A DNA stretch of 64,000 nt, from positions 186,001 to 250,000 of the forward strand of contig NZ_JAFIQX010000008.1 in assembly GCF_017356035.1 (NCBI RefSeq). Direction: 5' to 3'. Every line of letters begins with the position of its first letter. Position 1 is the stretch's first letter. Below are positions 9,331 through 17,331 of this stretch, piece by piece. A program made the position numbers and the translations under genes. Source of the stretch: Longitalea luteola (GTDB lineage: Bacteria; Bacteroidota; Bacteroidia; Chitinophagales; Chitinophagaceae). Under the pieces are notes generated by a model. That model saw only the letters and a list, made by a program, of their open reading frames with translations. It was not told the origin of the DNA and searched no databases.

Positions 9331-9538
9331 ACAGGGTGCAGGTTACAAGTTACAGGTTACAAGTTACAGGTTGAGTCGTTTAGGGAGTGGTGCCTTAAAT
9401 GGCAGGCGGTTAGAAAATCGACAGCGGCTTCGAACGAAAGAACCACAAACCAAAAACCATAAACCAAAAACTCCCGAAAAGTGACCGCGGCCTCCAATGC
9501 AAGAACCAACCCCCACAAATCATCAACCATAAACCAGT
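9331..9538. repeat. Heptad tract with an internal 63-bp duplication
   Basis: 9331-9372 is six 7-bp units (ACAAGTT/ACAGGTT). 9441-9475 is five units (AACCACA, AACCAAA, AACCATA, AACCAAA, AACTCCC). Positions 9413-9475 and 9476-9538 are a diverged tandem duplication: GAAAATCGACAGCGGC at 9413 matches GAAAAGTGACCGCGGC at 9476. The spacing of 63 bp is exactly nine heptads. The copies differ by substitutions while register is kept. Confidence 0.75.
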
Positions 9539-9620
9539 AAAAATGAAACAACCGTTTGCGTGTTCCTTTTCGAAACTAAGGCTGTAAGTTTGAAAAAAGC
9601 CACGATTCAACAGACGATCC

Positions 9621-10679
9621 ATGTTCAATAATATCTTAACCCGGTATGGACTTAACCCCGAACATTACACGGTACAGGCCTTTGGCAGCGGTTTGATCAA
9701 CCACACCTGGAAGATCAGCAAACCGGATGGCCAACCCTGCTATATCCTGCAAAAGATCAATACCGCCGTGTTCAAAGAACCGGAAGCCATTGCCAATAAT
9801 ATTACAGCACTGGGCAGCTACTTACAACAGCATTGCCCCGGGTACCTTTTTGCGGGCGCTTTGCCAACTACTGCCGGTGAACACCTGTGCCTAAACGAAA
9901 AAAACGAGTATTTCCGCCTTTTTCCCTTTATTGCCCGGTCGCACTCCATCGACATGGTGTTTACCCCCGAACAGGCTTTTGAAGCAGCGCGCCAGTTTGC
10001 CCGCTTCACTAACCTGTTGAGCGGCTTCGATGCCAGCCGCCTGCAGATCACCATACCCCGGTTTCATGACCTGTCATTGCGGTATCAACAGTTTGTTTCC
10101 GCCCTTAACGAGGGTAATTCCTTTCGCATCCAGGACAGCTCCGGACTGATCGCTTATTTACAAGAGCAGCAACACCTGGTTGATTCGTACGAACGCATTA
10201 AAAAAGATCCGGGCTTCAAACTGCGGGTCATTCACCACGATACCAAGATCAGCAACGTGCTGTTCGATGATGATCATAAAGGTCTTTGTGTAATTGATCT
10301 GGACACCGTAATGCCGGGCTATTTCATCAGCGATGTAGGCGATATGATGCGCACGTATTTATCAGCCGCCAATGAAGAAGAAAAGGAATTTCAAAAAATA
10401 ACCGTCCGCGATGAATTCTTCACGGCCATTGCCCGCGGTTACCTGGGCGAAATGCAGCATGCACTCACAGCCACCGAAAAACAGCATTTTGTTTATGCCG
10501 GCCAGTTCATGATCTATATGCAGGCTTTGCGTTTTTTAACGGATCATCTCAACAATGATGTATATTACGGCGCCCGTTACGATGGACATAATTTTATCAG
10601 GGCACAAAACCAGGCAGTGCTCTTGCAACAGTACACTGCGAAGGAAGGATTGTTTAACCAAATTATTTCAACTATTTAA
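9621..10679 (+). CDS. Aminoglycoside-phosphotransferase-fold sugar kinase (NahK-like)
   Basis: 352 residues with the APH/choline-kinase fold. The catalytic loop VIHHDTKISNVLFD provides Asp207 and Asn212 (HxDxxxxN), and CVIDLDTV provides the metal-binding Asp227. FGSGLINHTWKI near residue 21 is the nucleotide-binding hairpin. The family includes N-acetylhexosamine 1-kinase, and the next gene, two bases downstream, is an FHS-type sugar transporter of the NagP/FucP group. Anomeric phosphorylation of an imported amino sugar is therefore a reasonable inference. An antibiotic-resistance role is unlikely in this setting. Confidence 0.83.
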   Translation: MFNNILTRYGLNPEHYTVQAFGSGLINHTWKISKPDGQPCYILQKINTAVFKEPEAIANNITALGSYLQQHCPGYLFAGALPTTAGEHLCLNEKNEYFRLFPFIARSHSIDMVFTPEQAFEAARQFARFTNLLSGFDASRLQITIPRFHDLSLRYQQFVSALNEGNSFRIQDSSGLIAYLQEQQHLVDSYERIKKDPGFKLRVIHHDTKISNVLFDDDHKGLCVIDLDTVMPGYFISDVGDMMRTYLSAANEEEKEFQKITVRDEFFTAIARGYLGEMQHALTATEKQHFVYAGQFMIYMQALRFLTDHLNNDVYYGARYDGHNFIRAQNQAVLLQQYTAKEGLFNQIISTI

Positions 10680-10681
10680 AC

Positions 10682-11992
10682 ATGACCACTGCTAAAACGC
10701 TGGTTGTCCCCATGAGCACACAGCGCACCAACACAACAGCTATTTTCATTATCGGCTTTTTGTTCTTTATTTTCGGTTTCATCACCTGGTTGAACGGCAG
10801 CCTTATCCAGTTCCTGACACTGGTTTGCCAGCTGGAAAGTGATGTACAGGCCTTTTTTGTGACCTTCGCATTCTATATGGCCTATTTCTTCCTGGCCATA
10901 CCATCTTCTGTTATTTTAAAACGCACCGGCTTCAAAAAAGGAATGGCGCTGGGTTTACTGGTGATGGCCATCGGTTCGCTGATCTTTATTCCGGCTGCTA
11001 AAGAAAGAAGTTTTGGCCTCTTTCTCACCGGCTTGTTTATACAGGGCATGGGGCTGGCATTGCTGCAAACCGCGTCCAATCCCTATATCAGTATCATCGG
11101 TCCTATTGAAAGCGCTGCCAAGCGTATCAGCATCATGGGCATTTGCAATAAGATCGCGGGTATCAGCAGTCCGTTGATATTAAGCGCCGTACTGTTAAAA
11201 GATGCCAATTCACTGGAACAAAATATCAATAAAGCCACCAGTATAGCCGAAAAAGAAGGCTTGCTGAATGCACTGTCGGCCCGGGTGATCAATCCTTATA
11301 TCATCCTGGCAGTTGTACTGGCTATCCTGGCATTCCTGTTATTGAAATCGCCCCTGCCCGAACCGCCGGCTGAGGAGGAAGAAAACACTACTACTATTAA
11401 CACTGCCAGCAATAAAAAAAGCATTTGGGAATTTCCGCACCTGTTACTGGGCGCCTTATGTATCTTCTTATATGTTGGTGTTGAAGTAATGGCCGGTGAT
11501 GCCATCGGTATCTATGGCAAAGCCATGGGCATGCCATTGGAAGAAACCAAAAAATTCACCTCCTTTACACTGGCCGCTATGCTGGTGGGCTACGTTATTG
11601 GCATCTTCACCATTCCTAAACTTATTTCACAACAAACTGCATTGCGGGTATCTGCCCTGCTGGGAATTGCTTTTTCTATTGGCGTATTTGTTACCAGCGG
11701 TTATACCGCCATTATATTTATTGCGCTGTTAGGACTGGCCAATGCCCTGATGTGGCCTGCCATCTGGCCCCTGGCCATTGACAAGCTGGGCAAATTCACC
11801 AAAACAGGTTCTGCCCTGCTGGTTATGGGTATTGCTGGCGGCGCTATTATTCCATTAATTTATGCATCACTTAAAAAAGAAGATGGATTGAACATGCCTA
11901 ACCACCTGGCTTTCTTCATTTGTATGCTTCCTTGTTATTTGTACATTTTATATTACGCCATTAAGGGGCATAAAGCGGGGAAGACAATGTGA
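10682..11992 (+). CDS. FHS-family sugar MFS transporter (FucP/NagP-like)
   Basis: 436 residues, twelve predicted membrane segments. FIFGFITWLNGSLIQFL in TM1 and GLFIQGMGLALLQTASNPY in TM4 are strong signatures of the fucose/glucose-galactose/N-acetylglucosamine porter group. The start is two bases after the kinase stop, so the two are co-transcribed and probably act on the same sugar. A later in-frame ATG (residue 11) is also possible. The last codons (KTM, then TGA) lie within an 8-bp repeat tract. A terminator hairpin follows at 12040. Confidence 0.92.
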   Translation: MTTAKTLVVPMSTQRTNTTAIFIIGFLFFIFGFITWLNGSLIQFLTLVCQLESDVQAFFVTFAFYMAYFFLAIPSSVILKRTGFKKGMALGLLVMAIGSLIFIPAAKERSFGLFLTGLFIQGMGLALLQTASNPYISIIGPIESAAKRISIMGICNKIAGISSPLILSAVLLKDANSLEQNINKATSIAEKEGLLNALSARVINPYIILAVVLAILAFLLLKSPLPEPPAEEEENTTTINTASNKKSIWEFPHLLLGALCIFLYVGVEVMAGDAIGIYGKAMGMPLEETKKFTSFTLAAMLVGYVIGIFTIPKLISQQTALRVSALLGIAFSIGVFVTSGYTAIIFIALLGLANALMWPAIWPLAIDKLGKFTKTGSALLVMGIAGGAIIPLIYASLKKEDGLNMPNHLAFFICMLPCYLYILYYAIKGHKAGKTM

Positions 11993-12022
11993 CAATGTGA
12001 TGATTCGATAATGTGATAATGA
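11983..12022. repeat. Five-copy 8-bp tandem repeat across a stop codon
   Basis: Units GACAATGT, GACAATGT, GATGATTC, GATAATGT, GATAATGA lie end to end. The first unit contains the transporter's final Thr and Met codons, and the TGA stop (11990-11992) straddles the junction of the first two. Confidence 0.75.
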
Positions 12023-12039
12023 AATACAAATACACGCAA

Positions 12040-12076
12040 GATGCCACCCCCTTTGCAGGAGGTGGCATCTTTGGTT
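12040..12076 (+). terminator. Intrinsic terminator after the sugar transporter
   Basis: Perfect 9-bp stem GATGCCACC (12040-12048) / GGTGGCATC (12061-12069) with a 12-nt loop, followed by a T-rich run. It ends the kinase-transporter transcript. The remaining gap to 12264 shows no gene. Confidence 0.8.
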
Positions 12077-12264
12077 TTATGATCCGCTTTATTCAAACGG
12101 TTCGCAACTGTCATGATCATCATACGGATCGTACAGCGGCAAGAGATCAAAAACGCCGAATACGTCAAAAAGATCGATCAGTAGATAATATAAAAAGTAC
12201 CGCCACATAAACATTGTGCATTTTTAGCGTTCTTCCCACTTTCGCTGAAGTAACGGACGGGCAG

Positions 12265-12320
12265 GCGTTTTGCGTTCTGCGTTCTGCGTTTTGCGTTCTG
12301 CGTTTAGCGTTTTGCCTACC
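12265..12320. repeat. Eight-unit heptad array (GCGTTCT type)
   Basis: GCGTTTT, GCGTTCT, GCGTTCT, GCGTTTT, GCGTTCT, GCGTTTA, GCGTTTT, GCCTACC in perfect register. The last unit overlaps the TAG stop (12316-12318 on the minus strand) of the TonB-dependent receptor. Confidence 0.85.
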
Positions 12321-14724
12321 ATTGGATCTTATACATTATGTCCGGAAAAAAACCGATCTGGTTTACAGTGCCCACCTGCTTCTGCACCGGGTTATACCGG
12401 CGGATAAACACATTGTCGCGATTGGTCACATTCTGCAGATCGAGATAGAAGGTTTGTGACAGCCGCCGTTTGCCGCTGTTCAGCCGGAAACCAAAACGGG
12501 TATCGAGCCGGAAATAATCATCAAACTGTTCCGTATTGTAGCGGGTTTCATCGAGCTTCTCGGTGCCTGCACGCGCAGAAGCCGCCAGGTCTATCGGTGT
12601 ATAGTAGCGTCCACCGGAATAGGCCATCTTGAGATCCACGGTAAACACATTGCGGCCGCTGTTGCCGAGCTTCCATTCCCTACCCGCCAGCACGTTCAAT
12701 ACATTATTATTGTTGAAGGTTGAATTGCGCTCGATACCATCACTGCCTTTGTATTTACTCTCAAACAAAGAAGCGGTCGTGAGCAAATAATAACCCTTGC
12801 TGAAGAATTTTTCAACGGTCATTTCTACGCCTCTGTTGAAACCCGTACCGTTGTTCACCAGTCCGGCCTTTTCGGGAAATGTATAGTCGGCGCCACTGTT
12901 CAGAATCGAAAATCCGCTGGCTGTTCTTTCAACGGGGGCGTCAAAAATATCCTGGTAGTACAGTTCTGCTTTCAGACGCCAGTCTTTGGCAAAGGCCCAA
13001 TCGTACCCAAAAATATAATGATGTGCTTTCGTGAAACCGAGATCGCGGTTGGTTTGGTCGAAGCTACCATTGGGCAATTGTTGTTGATACAGGTACACCG
13101 GCAACGGCTGCAACTGGCTGTGCAGACCATAACTTACAGTAAGGGTCTTTGTATTGTCGAGCGCATAACTCAAGGAAGCACGGGGTTCAACAGCCGAGCT
13201 TTCGTTAAATGTATAATACATACCATGCAAGCCGGCGTTCAGCGACAATTTCTCCGTAAACCGGTATTTGCCCTGCACATAGGGTTGCAGTAACCAGGAA
13301 CTGCCATCATAATCTCGAATAACTTCCCAGTCGGGTCGGCCATCGCGTGTAGTCAGAAAGGTGTTCAGTCCATTCTGCTCCGCTAAAAATCCGCCGCGCA
13401 TGGTAAACCGGGCACTCAGCTTTGAATTGATATACGTAGAAAAGCGCAGGCCGGTATTCGACGTTTCCTGGTGGGCATGGTACTGCCGCTCGGCCAGGGA
13501 ATCATAATACTTATAGGTATCGCCTTCATTGCTGGTATAGGAATACGAGAGCACCGAACGGAGATATGAATGGCGGCCTACATCAATGGTATGTTTAACA
13601 CCTACAATGCCTATGCGTGATTTAAAATAAGTATCCTCATCCTTATTGGCAAACATATCAGTTGAATCGAGATCGGCGCCGATGAAATCTATATTGCTGG
13701 TGCCTCCCATGCCAAAAATGCCGAACTTACCTAACTTTGAATTCGCAAAGTTGAGATGGAAGATCAGGTCCTGGTACCTGGGAACGGCTTCGGTTCCGAA
13801 CTGCAATCCAACCGACTGCGCCAGCTGCGCAAATGAATAACGGTAGCCTATGAGAAAGGAAGAGCCGTTCTTCTTTTTGCTTAAAGGACCTTCGATCATG
13901 GCTTCCAGTCCGCTAAAAGCATTCAGTTGCAAGGTCTTTTCCACCTTATCCTTATTACCTGTGCGCAACGAGAGATCGAACACCGCCCCACTGGCATTGC
14001 CGTATTCGGCCGGAAAAGCACCGGTGTAAAAATCAGAGTTTTTCAATGCATTTGTGTTCAGTGCACTTACCGGACCGCCTGTTGTACCCAATGTAGAAAA
14101 GTGGTTGGGATTGGGAATGGGAATACCTTCCATGCGCCATAAAACTGCTGCAGGCGAATTGCCGCGCACCACAATGTCATTACGCGAATCGTTGGTTGAA
14201 GAAACTCCGGCAAAATTACTGGCCAGGCGGGCGGGGTCATTACGGCCACCTGCATAGCGGGTCACCTCATCCATACTGAACGAGCGGGCGCTGCTGCCTG
14301 CAAATTCATTCAGGGCCATGCCTTTCCTCGCACGGGGGGCCGATACCGTTACTACATTCAATGCATGGATCGATTCTTCCAACGACACATCCAGTATTAC
14401 CTGCTTACCAATCGTTACCAACACTTCGGGAATGGAAACCGGCTTGTAACCGACAGAGGTAAAGGAGATCCGCTGACGGCCTACCGGCACATTGGGGAGT
14501 GTATAGTTGCCCGTTGAATCGGTAGTGACGCCGATAGACATGCCGGCCACGGTTACACTAACACCGGCCAGCGGTTTTTCGGAGGCCTTGTCAACAACAG
14601 TGCCTTTCACGGTTTGGGAGCTGTGCTGCGCCTGCAGGCGGTGGGTGGCCAAAGAACATATCACCAGCCAGGTCATCATGAACACTGCTGGCTTGCGAAT
14701 GAGATCGAATAAATTCAATAGCAT
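12316..14724 (-). CDS. TonB-dependent receptor with carboxypeptidase-regulatory-like N-domain
   Basis: 802 residues. A signal peptide (about residues 1-33) is followed by a carboxypeptidase-D regulatory-like beta-sandwich (VKGTVVDKASEKPLAGVSVT, about 38-120). A plug then follows with NDIVVRGNSPAAVLWRMEG and IPIPNPNHFS, and then a 22-strand-type barrel ending in the aromatic residue W (YKIQW). It is shorter than SusC proteins and lacks a SusD partner. It lies 237 bp downstream of the LytTR response regulator on the same strand, so it may be controlled by that system. The ligand is unknown. Confidence 0.87.
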   Translation of the reverse strand: MLLNLFDLIRKPAVFMMTWLVICSLATHRLQAQHSSQTVKGTVVDKASEKPLAGVSVTVAGMSIGVTTDSTGNYTLPNVPVGRQRISFTSVGYKPVSIPEVLVTIGKQVILDVSLEESIHALNVVTVSAPRARKGMALNEFAGSSARSFSMDEVTRYAGGRNDPARLASNFAGVSSTNDSRNDIVVRGNSPAAVLWRMEGIPIPNPNHFSTLGTTGGPVSALNTNALKNSDFYTGAFPAEYGNASGAVFDLSLRTGNKDKVEKTLQLNAFSGLEAMIEGPLSKKKNGSSFLIGYRYSFAQLAQSVGLQFGTEAVPRYQDLIFHLNFANSKLGKFGIFGMGGTSNIDFIGADLDSTDMFANKDEDTYFKSRIGIVGVKHTIDVGRHSYLRSVLSYSYTSNEGDTYKYYDSLAERQYHAHQETSNTGLRFSTYINSKLSARFTMRGGFLAEQNGLNTFLTTRDGRPDWEVIRDYDGSSWLLQPYVQGKYRFTEKLSLNAGLHGMYYTFNESSAVEPRASLSYALDNTKTLTVSYGLHSQLQPLPVYLYQQQLPNGSFDQTNRDLGFTKAHHYIFGYDWAFAKDWRLKAELYYQDIFDAPVERTASGFSILNSGADYTFPEKAGLVNNGTGFNRGVEMTVEKFFSKGYYLLTTASLFESKYKGSDGIERNSTFNNNNVLNVLAGREWKLGNSGRNVFTVDLKMAYSGGRYYTPIDLAASARAGTEKLDETRYNTEQFDDYFRLDTRFGFRLNSGKRRLSQTFYLDLQNVTNRDNVFIRRYNPVQKQVGTVNQIGFFPDIMYKIQW

Positions 14725-14885
14725 AGTGGGATATTACTTTATACCCCAAAAATGCCTGATACCCGAGGACCGGAAAAGTGAAGTAGGCCTGTTTGGCGAT
14801 TAATTCGACATGAGGGCAAAATTTGTAGATGAGAGGTTATTCAGTTATTTAGTTATTTAAACTTCGCGACTATATTTAGACTAAT

Positions 14886-14965
14886 GAACTTAATAACTTA
14901 GGAACTTAATAACTTATGAACTGAATAACTTATGAACTTAATAACTCAGGAACTGAATAACTTAA
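14886..14965. repeat. Five-copy 16-bp tandem repeat
   Basis: GAACTTAATAACTTAG-like units start at 14886, 14902, 14918, 14934 and 14950. A partial opposite-sense stretch (TTCAGTTATTTAGTTA) lies at about 14840-14858, so a hairpin is possible. The array runs over the TAA stop (14962-14964) of the response regulator. The rest of the 14725-14961 gap shows no gene. Confidence 0.85.
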
Positions 14966-15678
14966 AGTTTATGACTTATAGCTTTGACGAGTTCCTCCTT
15001 ATAAAAATCACTGACGGGAATGATATGATCATTGATATAAACGCGGTTCTTGCGGATGGAGGATATTTTGTCAATGGCCACCATAAACGATTTGTGCACC
15101 CTTACGAAACCGGTTGCCGGCAGTTTATCAGCCAGGGATTTCAGGGGCAGTTTGGTAAGCACCGGTTTATCGTGTTGTAATAAATAGATCTTGATATAAT
15201 CCCTTAGCGATTCAATGTGCGTGATCTCCCCTACCGCGATCTTCACCAGGCTGTATTCTACATTTACAAAAAAGTAATCATTTGCGGCCTGCGTCACCGG
15301 CGATTGTACGCCCTGTTTTTTCAAGGTGCAGAAATCGGCTGCTTTGTTTACAGCCCGTAAAAAACGTTCGAAGGTCACCGGCTTTACGAGGTAATCGAGC
15401 ACATCGAGCTCAAAACCTTCCAGCGCATATTTCTTGAATGCCGTAATAAAGATCACCACCGGTTTATAGGTAAGCGATTGCAGGAACTGCGTGCCGGTTA
15501 CGCCCGGCATTTGAATGTCGAGGAAAATAAGATCGATCTGTTCGCGCCGCAATACATCCATGGCCTCGTACGCATTCTTGCAGCGCTGCACCAGGTGCAG
15601 GAAGGGAATACGTTTGATATTATCTTCCAGCAGATCGAGCGATAAAGCTTCATCATCAACAGCCAGGCATTTAATCAT
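14962..15678 (-). CDS. LytTR-family response regulator
   Basis: 238 residues. The N-terminal receiver has the acidic pair in VDDEA, phospho-acceptor Asp54 in FLDIQMPG, and the conserved Lys in DYLVKPVTF. The C-terminal LytTR DNA-binding domain spans about 135-238 (LVKIAVGEITHIESLRDYIK, VRVHKSFMVAIDKI). It overlaps the preceding kinase gene by 8 bp, a typical coupled two-component pair. Such regulators bind direct repeats; a likely target is the TonB receptor just downstream. Confidence 0.93.
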   Translation of the reverse strand: MIKCLAVDDEALSLDLLEDNIKRIPFLHLVQRCKNAYEAMDVLRREQIDLIFLDIQMPGVTGTQFLQSLTYKPVVIFITAFKKYALEGFELDVLDYLVKPVTFERFLRAVNKAADFCTLKKQGVQSPVTQAANDYFFVNVEYSLVKIAVGEITHIESLRDYIKIYLLQHDKPVLTKLPLKSLADKLPATGFVRVHKSFMVAIDKISSIRKNRVYINDHIIPVSDFYKEELVKAISHKL

Positions 15679-16672
15679 GCGTTATAAGTTTAAGGGAGGC
15701 ATGAAACCACTGACCATCCTTTTGCGCAGCCAGCTGGTGTTTACCCGGATACAGGATCTTCAGGCGCCGTTCGAGGTTGGTTAATCCAATGCCTTTGGTC
15801 TTATCGGCTACCTGCGCCGTATAAGGAATGGTTTTATTACTCACCACTAACGTTACTTCCTTTTCTGTTGCCGCCAGCTTAATACTGATCTCCGGCTCAT
15901 CGGCCACATTCACGCCATGCTTAAACGCATTTTCAACAAGCGGGATCAGCAGCATCGGCTCAATGATATGTGTATAATTTCCCGGCTGTACCATGAACAG
16001 GATCTTCACCGAATCGCCAAATCGCATGGTTTGCAGATCGATATAACTTCGAATATATTCCACTTCCTTATGCAGGCTCACTTTTTCTTCGTCAGAATCA
16101 TAGAGCATATAATGCATCAGGTTCGACATCTTCAACAACGCAGGTTCCAGCAGATCTGATTTTTTCCGCGCCAGCGATACCATGCTGTTGAGCGCATTGA
16201 ACATAAAATGCGGACTAACCTGCGATCGCAAAAAAGACAGCTCCATGGTGAGGGTTTCCTGCTGCAAACGTTCGTTGCGGATCACATCCACAATAAACCG
16301 GTAGCTGGTAGCCGTACCCATCACGAACAGGCCGATAAAAACTTTTACCACAATGCCCGCATAGATCGCATACATAGGCATTTCGCCTGAAACCACCAGG
16401 ATACAACCGGGCACCAGGGAAAACAAAAAACTGAAACCCAGGATCGCTAAAATATAGGTGGCAACCCGTTTCTTTAACAATAAACGCGGATACAGTACAT
16501 AAGCGCTAAAATAGAAACCGGCGGTTTGCAGTCCGGTAAAAATGATGGTATGCCATTGCAGGTAGTTAGGCTTGTTAGAATCCTTCAGGGGCATGATAAA
16601 AATGGGCACTACAATGATCAATGCGGTGCACAAAATATGTAGCAGAATATTAACCAGTTTTCCTGATTTCAT
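15671..16672 (-). CDS. LytS/YehU-type sensor histidine kinase
   Basis: 333 residues with four hydrophobic segments in the first 150 (about 8-28, 38-66, 72-92, 98-125) and no large sensor domain. The His_kinase domain follows, with the phospho-acceptor His in QVSPHFMFNALNS. The ATP-binding part carries PLVENAFKHGV and GIGLTNLERRL. It is the first gene of the pair and faces the arabinose operon across a 659-bp region. The signal is unknown; the short periplasmic loops suggest sensing within the membrane. Confidence 0.92.
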   Translation of the reverse strand: MKSGKLVNILLHILCTALIIVVPIFIMPLKDSNKPNYLQWHTIIFTGLQTAGFYFSAYVLYPRLLLKKRVATYILAILGFSFLFSLVPGCILVVSGEMPMYAIYAGIVVKVFIGLFVMGTATSYRFIVDVIRNERLQQETLTMELSFLRSQVSPHFMFNALNSMVSLARKKSDLLEPALLKMSNLMHYMLYDSDEEKVSLHKEVEYIRSYIDLQTMRFGDSVKILFMVQPGNYTHIIEPMLLIPLVENAFKHGVNVADEPEISIKLAATEKEVTLVVSNKTIPYTAQVADKTKGIGLTNLERRLKILYPGKHQLAAQKDGQWFHASLKLITHD

Positions 16673-17331
16673 GCGGTAATTGAAAGTACGAATGTAGATT
16701 TTTTAGCGGTACGCCCGTTTTGCGAATGACAACCGGCCTGTTTTTGGCGGCAAGCGGACGATTTTTGTCGATACGTCACCGGTTACCAGTAACCGGTTAC
16801 CAGTTACCAGTCGCCAGTTGCCAGTTGCGGGTACCAGTTGTCGCTACAGACCGGCAGGCATTCCCCAATGTCCTTGCACCGGTGAACCTGTTGCGGGGCT
16901 AAACCTTATGTAACCCGTTAACCTTATTAACTTTATCAATCCTGTATACTTTTAACCAGTTAAATCATGAACTGTTCAACCAGTTAGATCGGGAACTTGT
17001 CAACGCCGCTATCTTTCTTAGTAACAACGCTTTAGGTTTGGTTCACGGGTAACCTATCACACTTTGTATTCTTGACACTAATTCTCCCGCTCTTTACACA
17101 ATTTACCCCGCCGGCGCCAAACTCGTTAGCTTCCCGTACCTTCCCTACAGGTTTACCCTGATTTATTTGTATTAGTGACACAACTAATTTTTGAGAATTC
17201 ATAGTTTAAGTGTTATTTTGACACGAAACAGGCATGAAGGGCAATTCACGCAGTATCTTTGTAGCCAGAATACCGAACTTTGCCCGGATCGGATTATCAA
17301 TAAAAACACCTTTTTTGTTTTAGTTGCCGAT
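16673..17331. promoter_or_regulatory. Divergent control region between histidine kinase and araB
   Basis: 659 bp without a gene. It holds a heptad tract (16778-16839) and, nearer araB, three GACAC-containing sites: CTTGACACTAATT near 17083, GTGACACAACTAAT near 17174 and TTTTGACACGAAAC near 17217. The middle one contains the inverted pair ATTAGT/ACTAAT. TATCTTTG at 17254-17261 fits the Bacteroidota -7 box TAnnTTTG, about 70 nt before the araB ATG, but no good -33 TTTG stands 19-21 bp upstream of it. The GACAC sites are candidate operators for an arabinose regulator that is not in this window. Confidence 0.4.
16778..16839. repeat. Heptad tract (ACCAGTT/ACCGGTT type)
   Basis: Units ACCGGTT, ACCAGTA, ACCGGTT, ACCAGTT, ACCAGTC, GCCAGTT, GCCAGTT run in register; after a 6-base slip, one more ACCAGTT ends at 16839. 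Unlike most tracts here it lies upstream of gene starts and not at a stop codon. Confidence 0.8.

Larger units (their letters stand above)
8763..9620. other. Long intergenic region (divergent starts) with repeats
   Basis: No convincing gene in 858 bp. It must hold the promoters of the MaoC cluster (minus) and of the kinase/transporter pair (plus), but no clear TTTG/TAnnTTTG pair stood out. Visible content: a small hairpin TAATGG/CCATTA around 8816-8838, a GTGCCAC-family inverted repeat (9022/9128), and heptad tracts from 9331 to 9538. A short minus-strand reading frame here only translates the repeats. Confidence 0.6.

Noticed and set aside
9357-9628. Minus-strand frames with repeated hydrophobic segments (VTFREFLVYGFWF-like)
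   Set aside because: They only translate the heptad tract and its 63-bp duplication. The apparent protein repeat is explained by 63 bp being 21 codons.
9621-10679. Aminoglycoside resistance kinase
   Set aside because: The fold is shared, but the gene is coupled to a sugar transporter by a 2-bp gap, so a sugar kinase role is more likely.
12214-12459. Plus-strand frame of 81 residues starting near the GCGTTCT array
   Set aside because: It translates the array and then the antisense of the TonB receptor gene end.
17191-17331. Longer araB frame beginning at 17191
   Set aside because: It would add 47 residues absent from ribulokinases and would place the TATCTTTG promoter-like box inside the gene.
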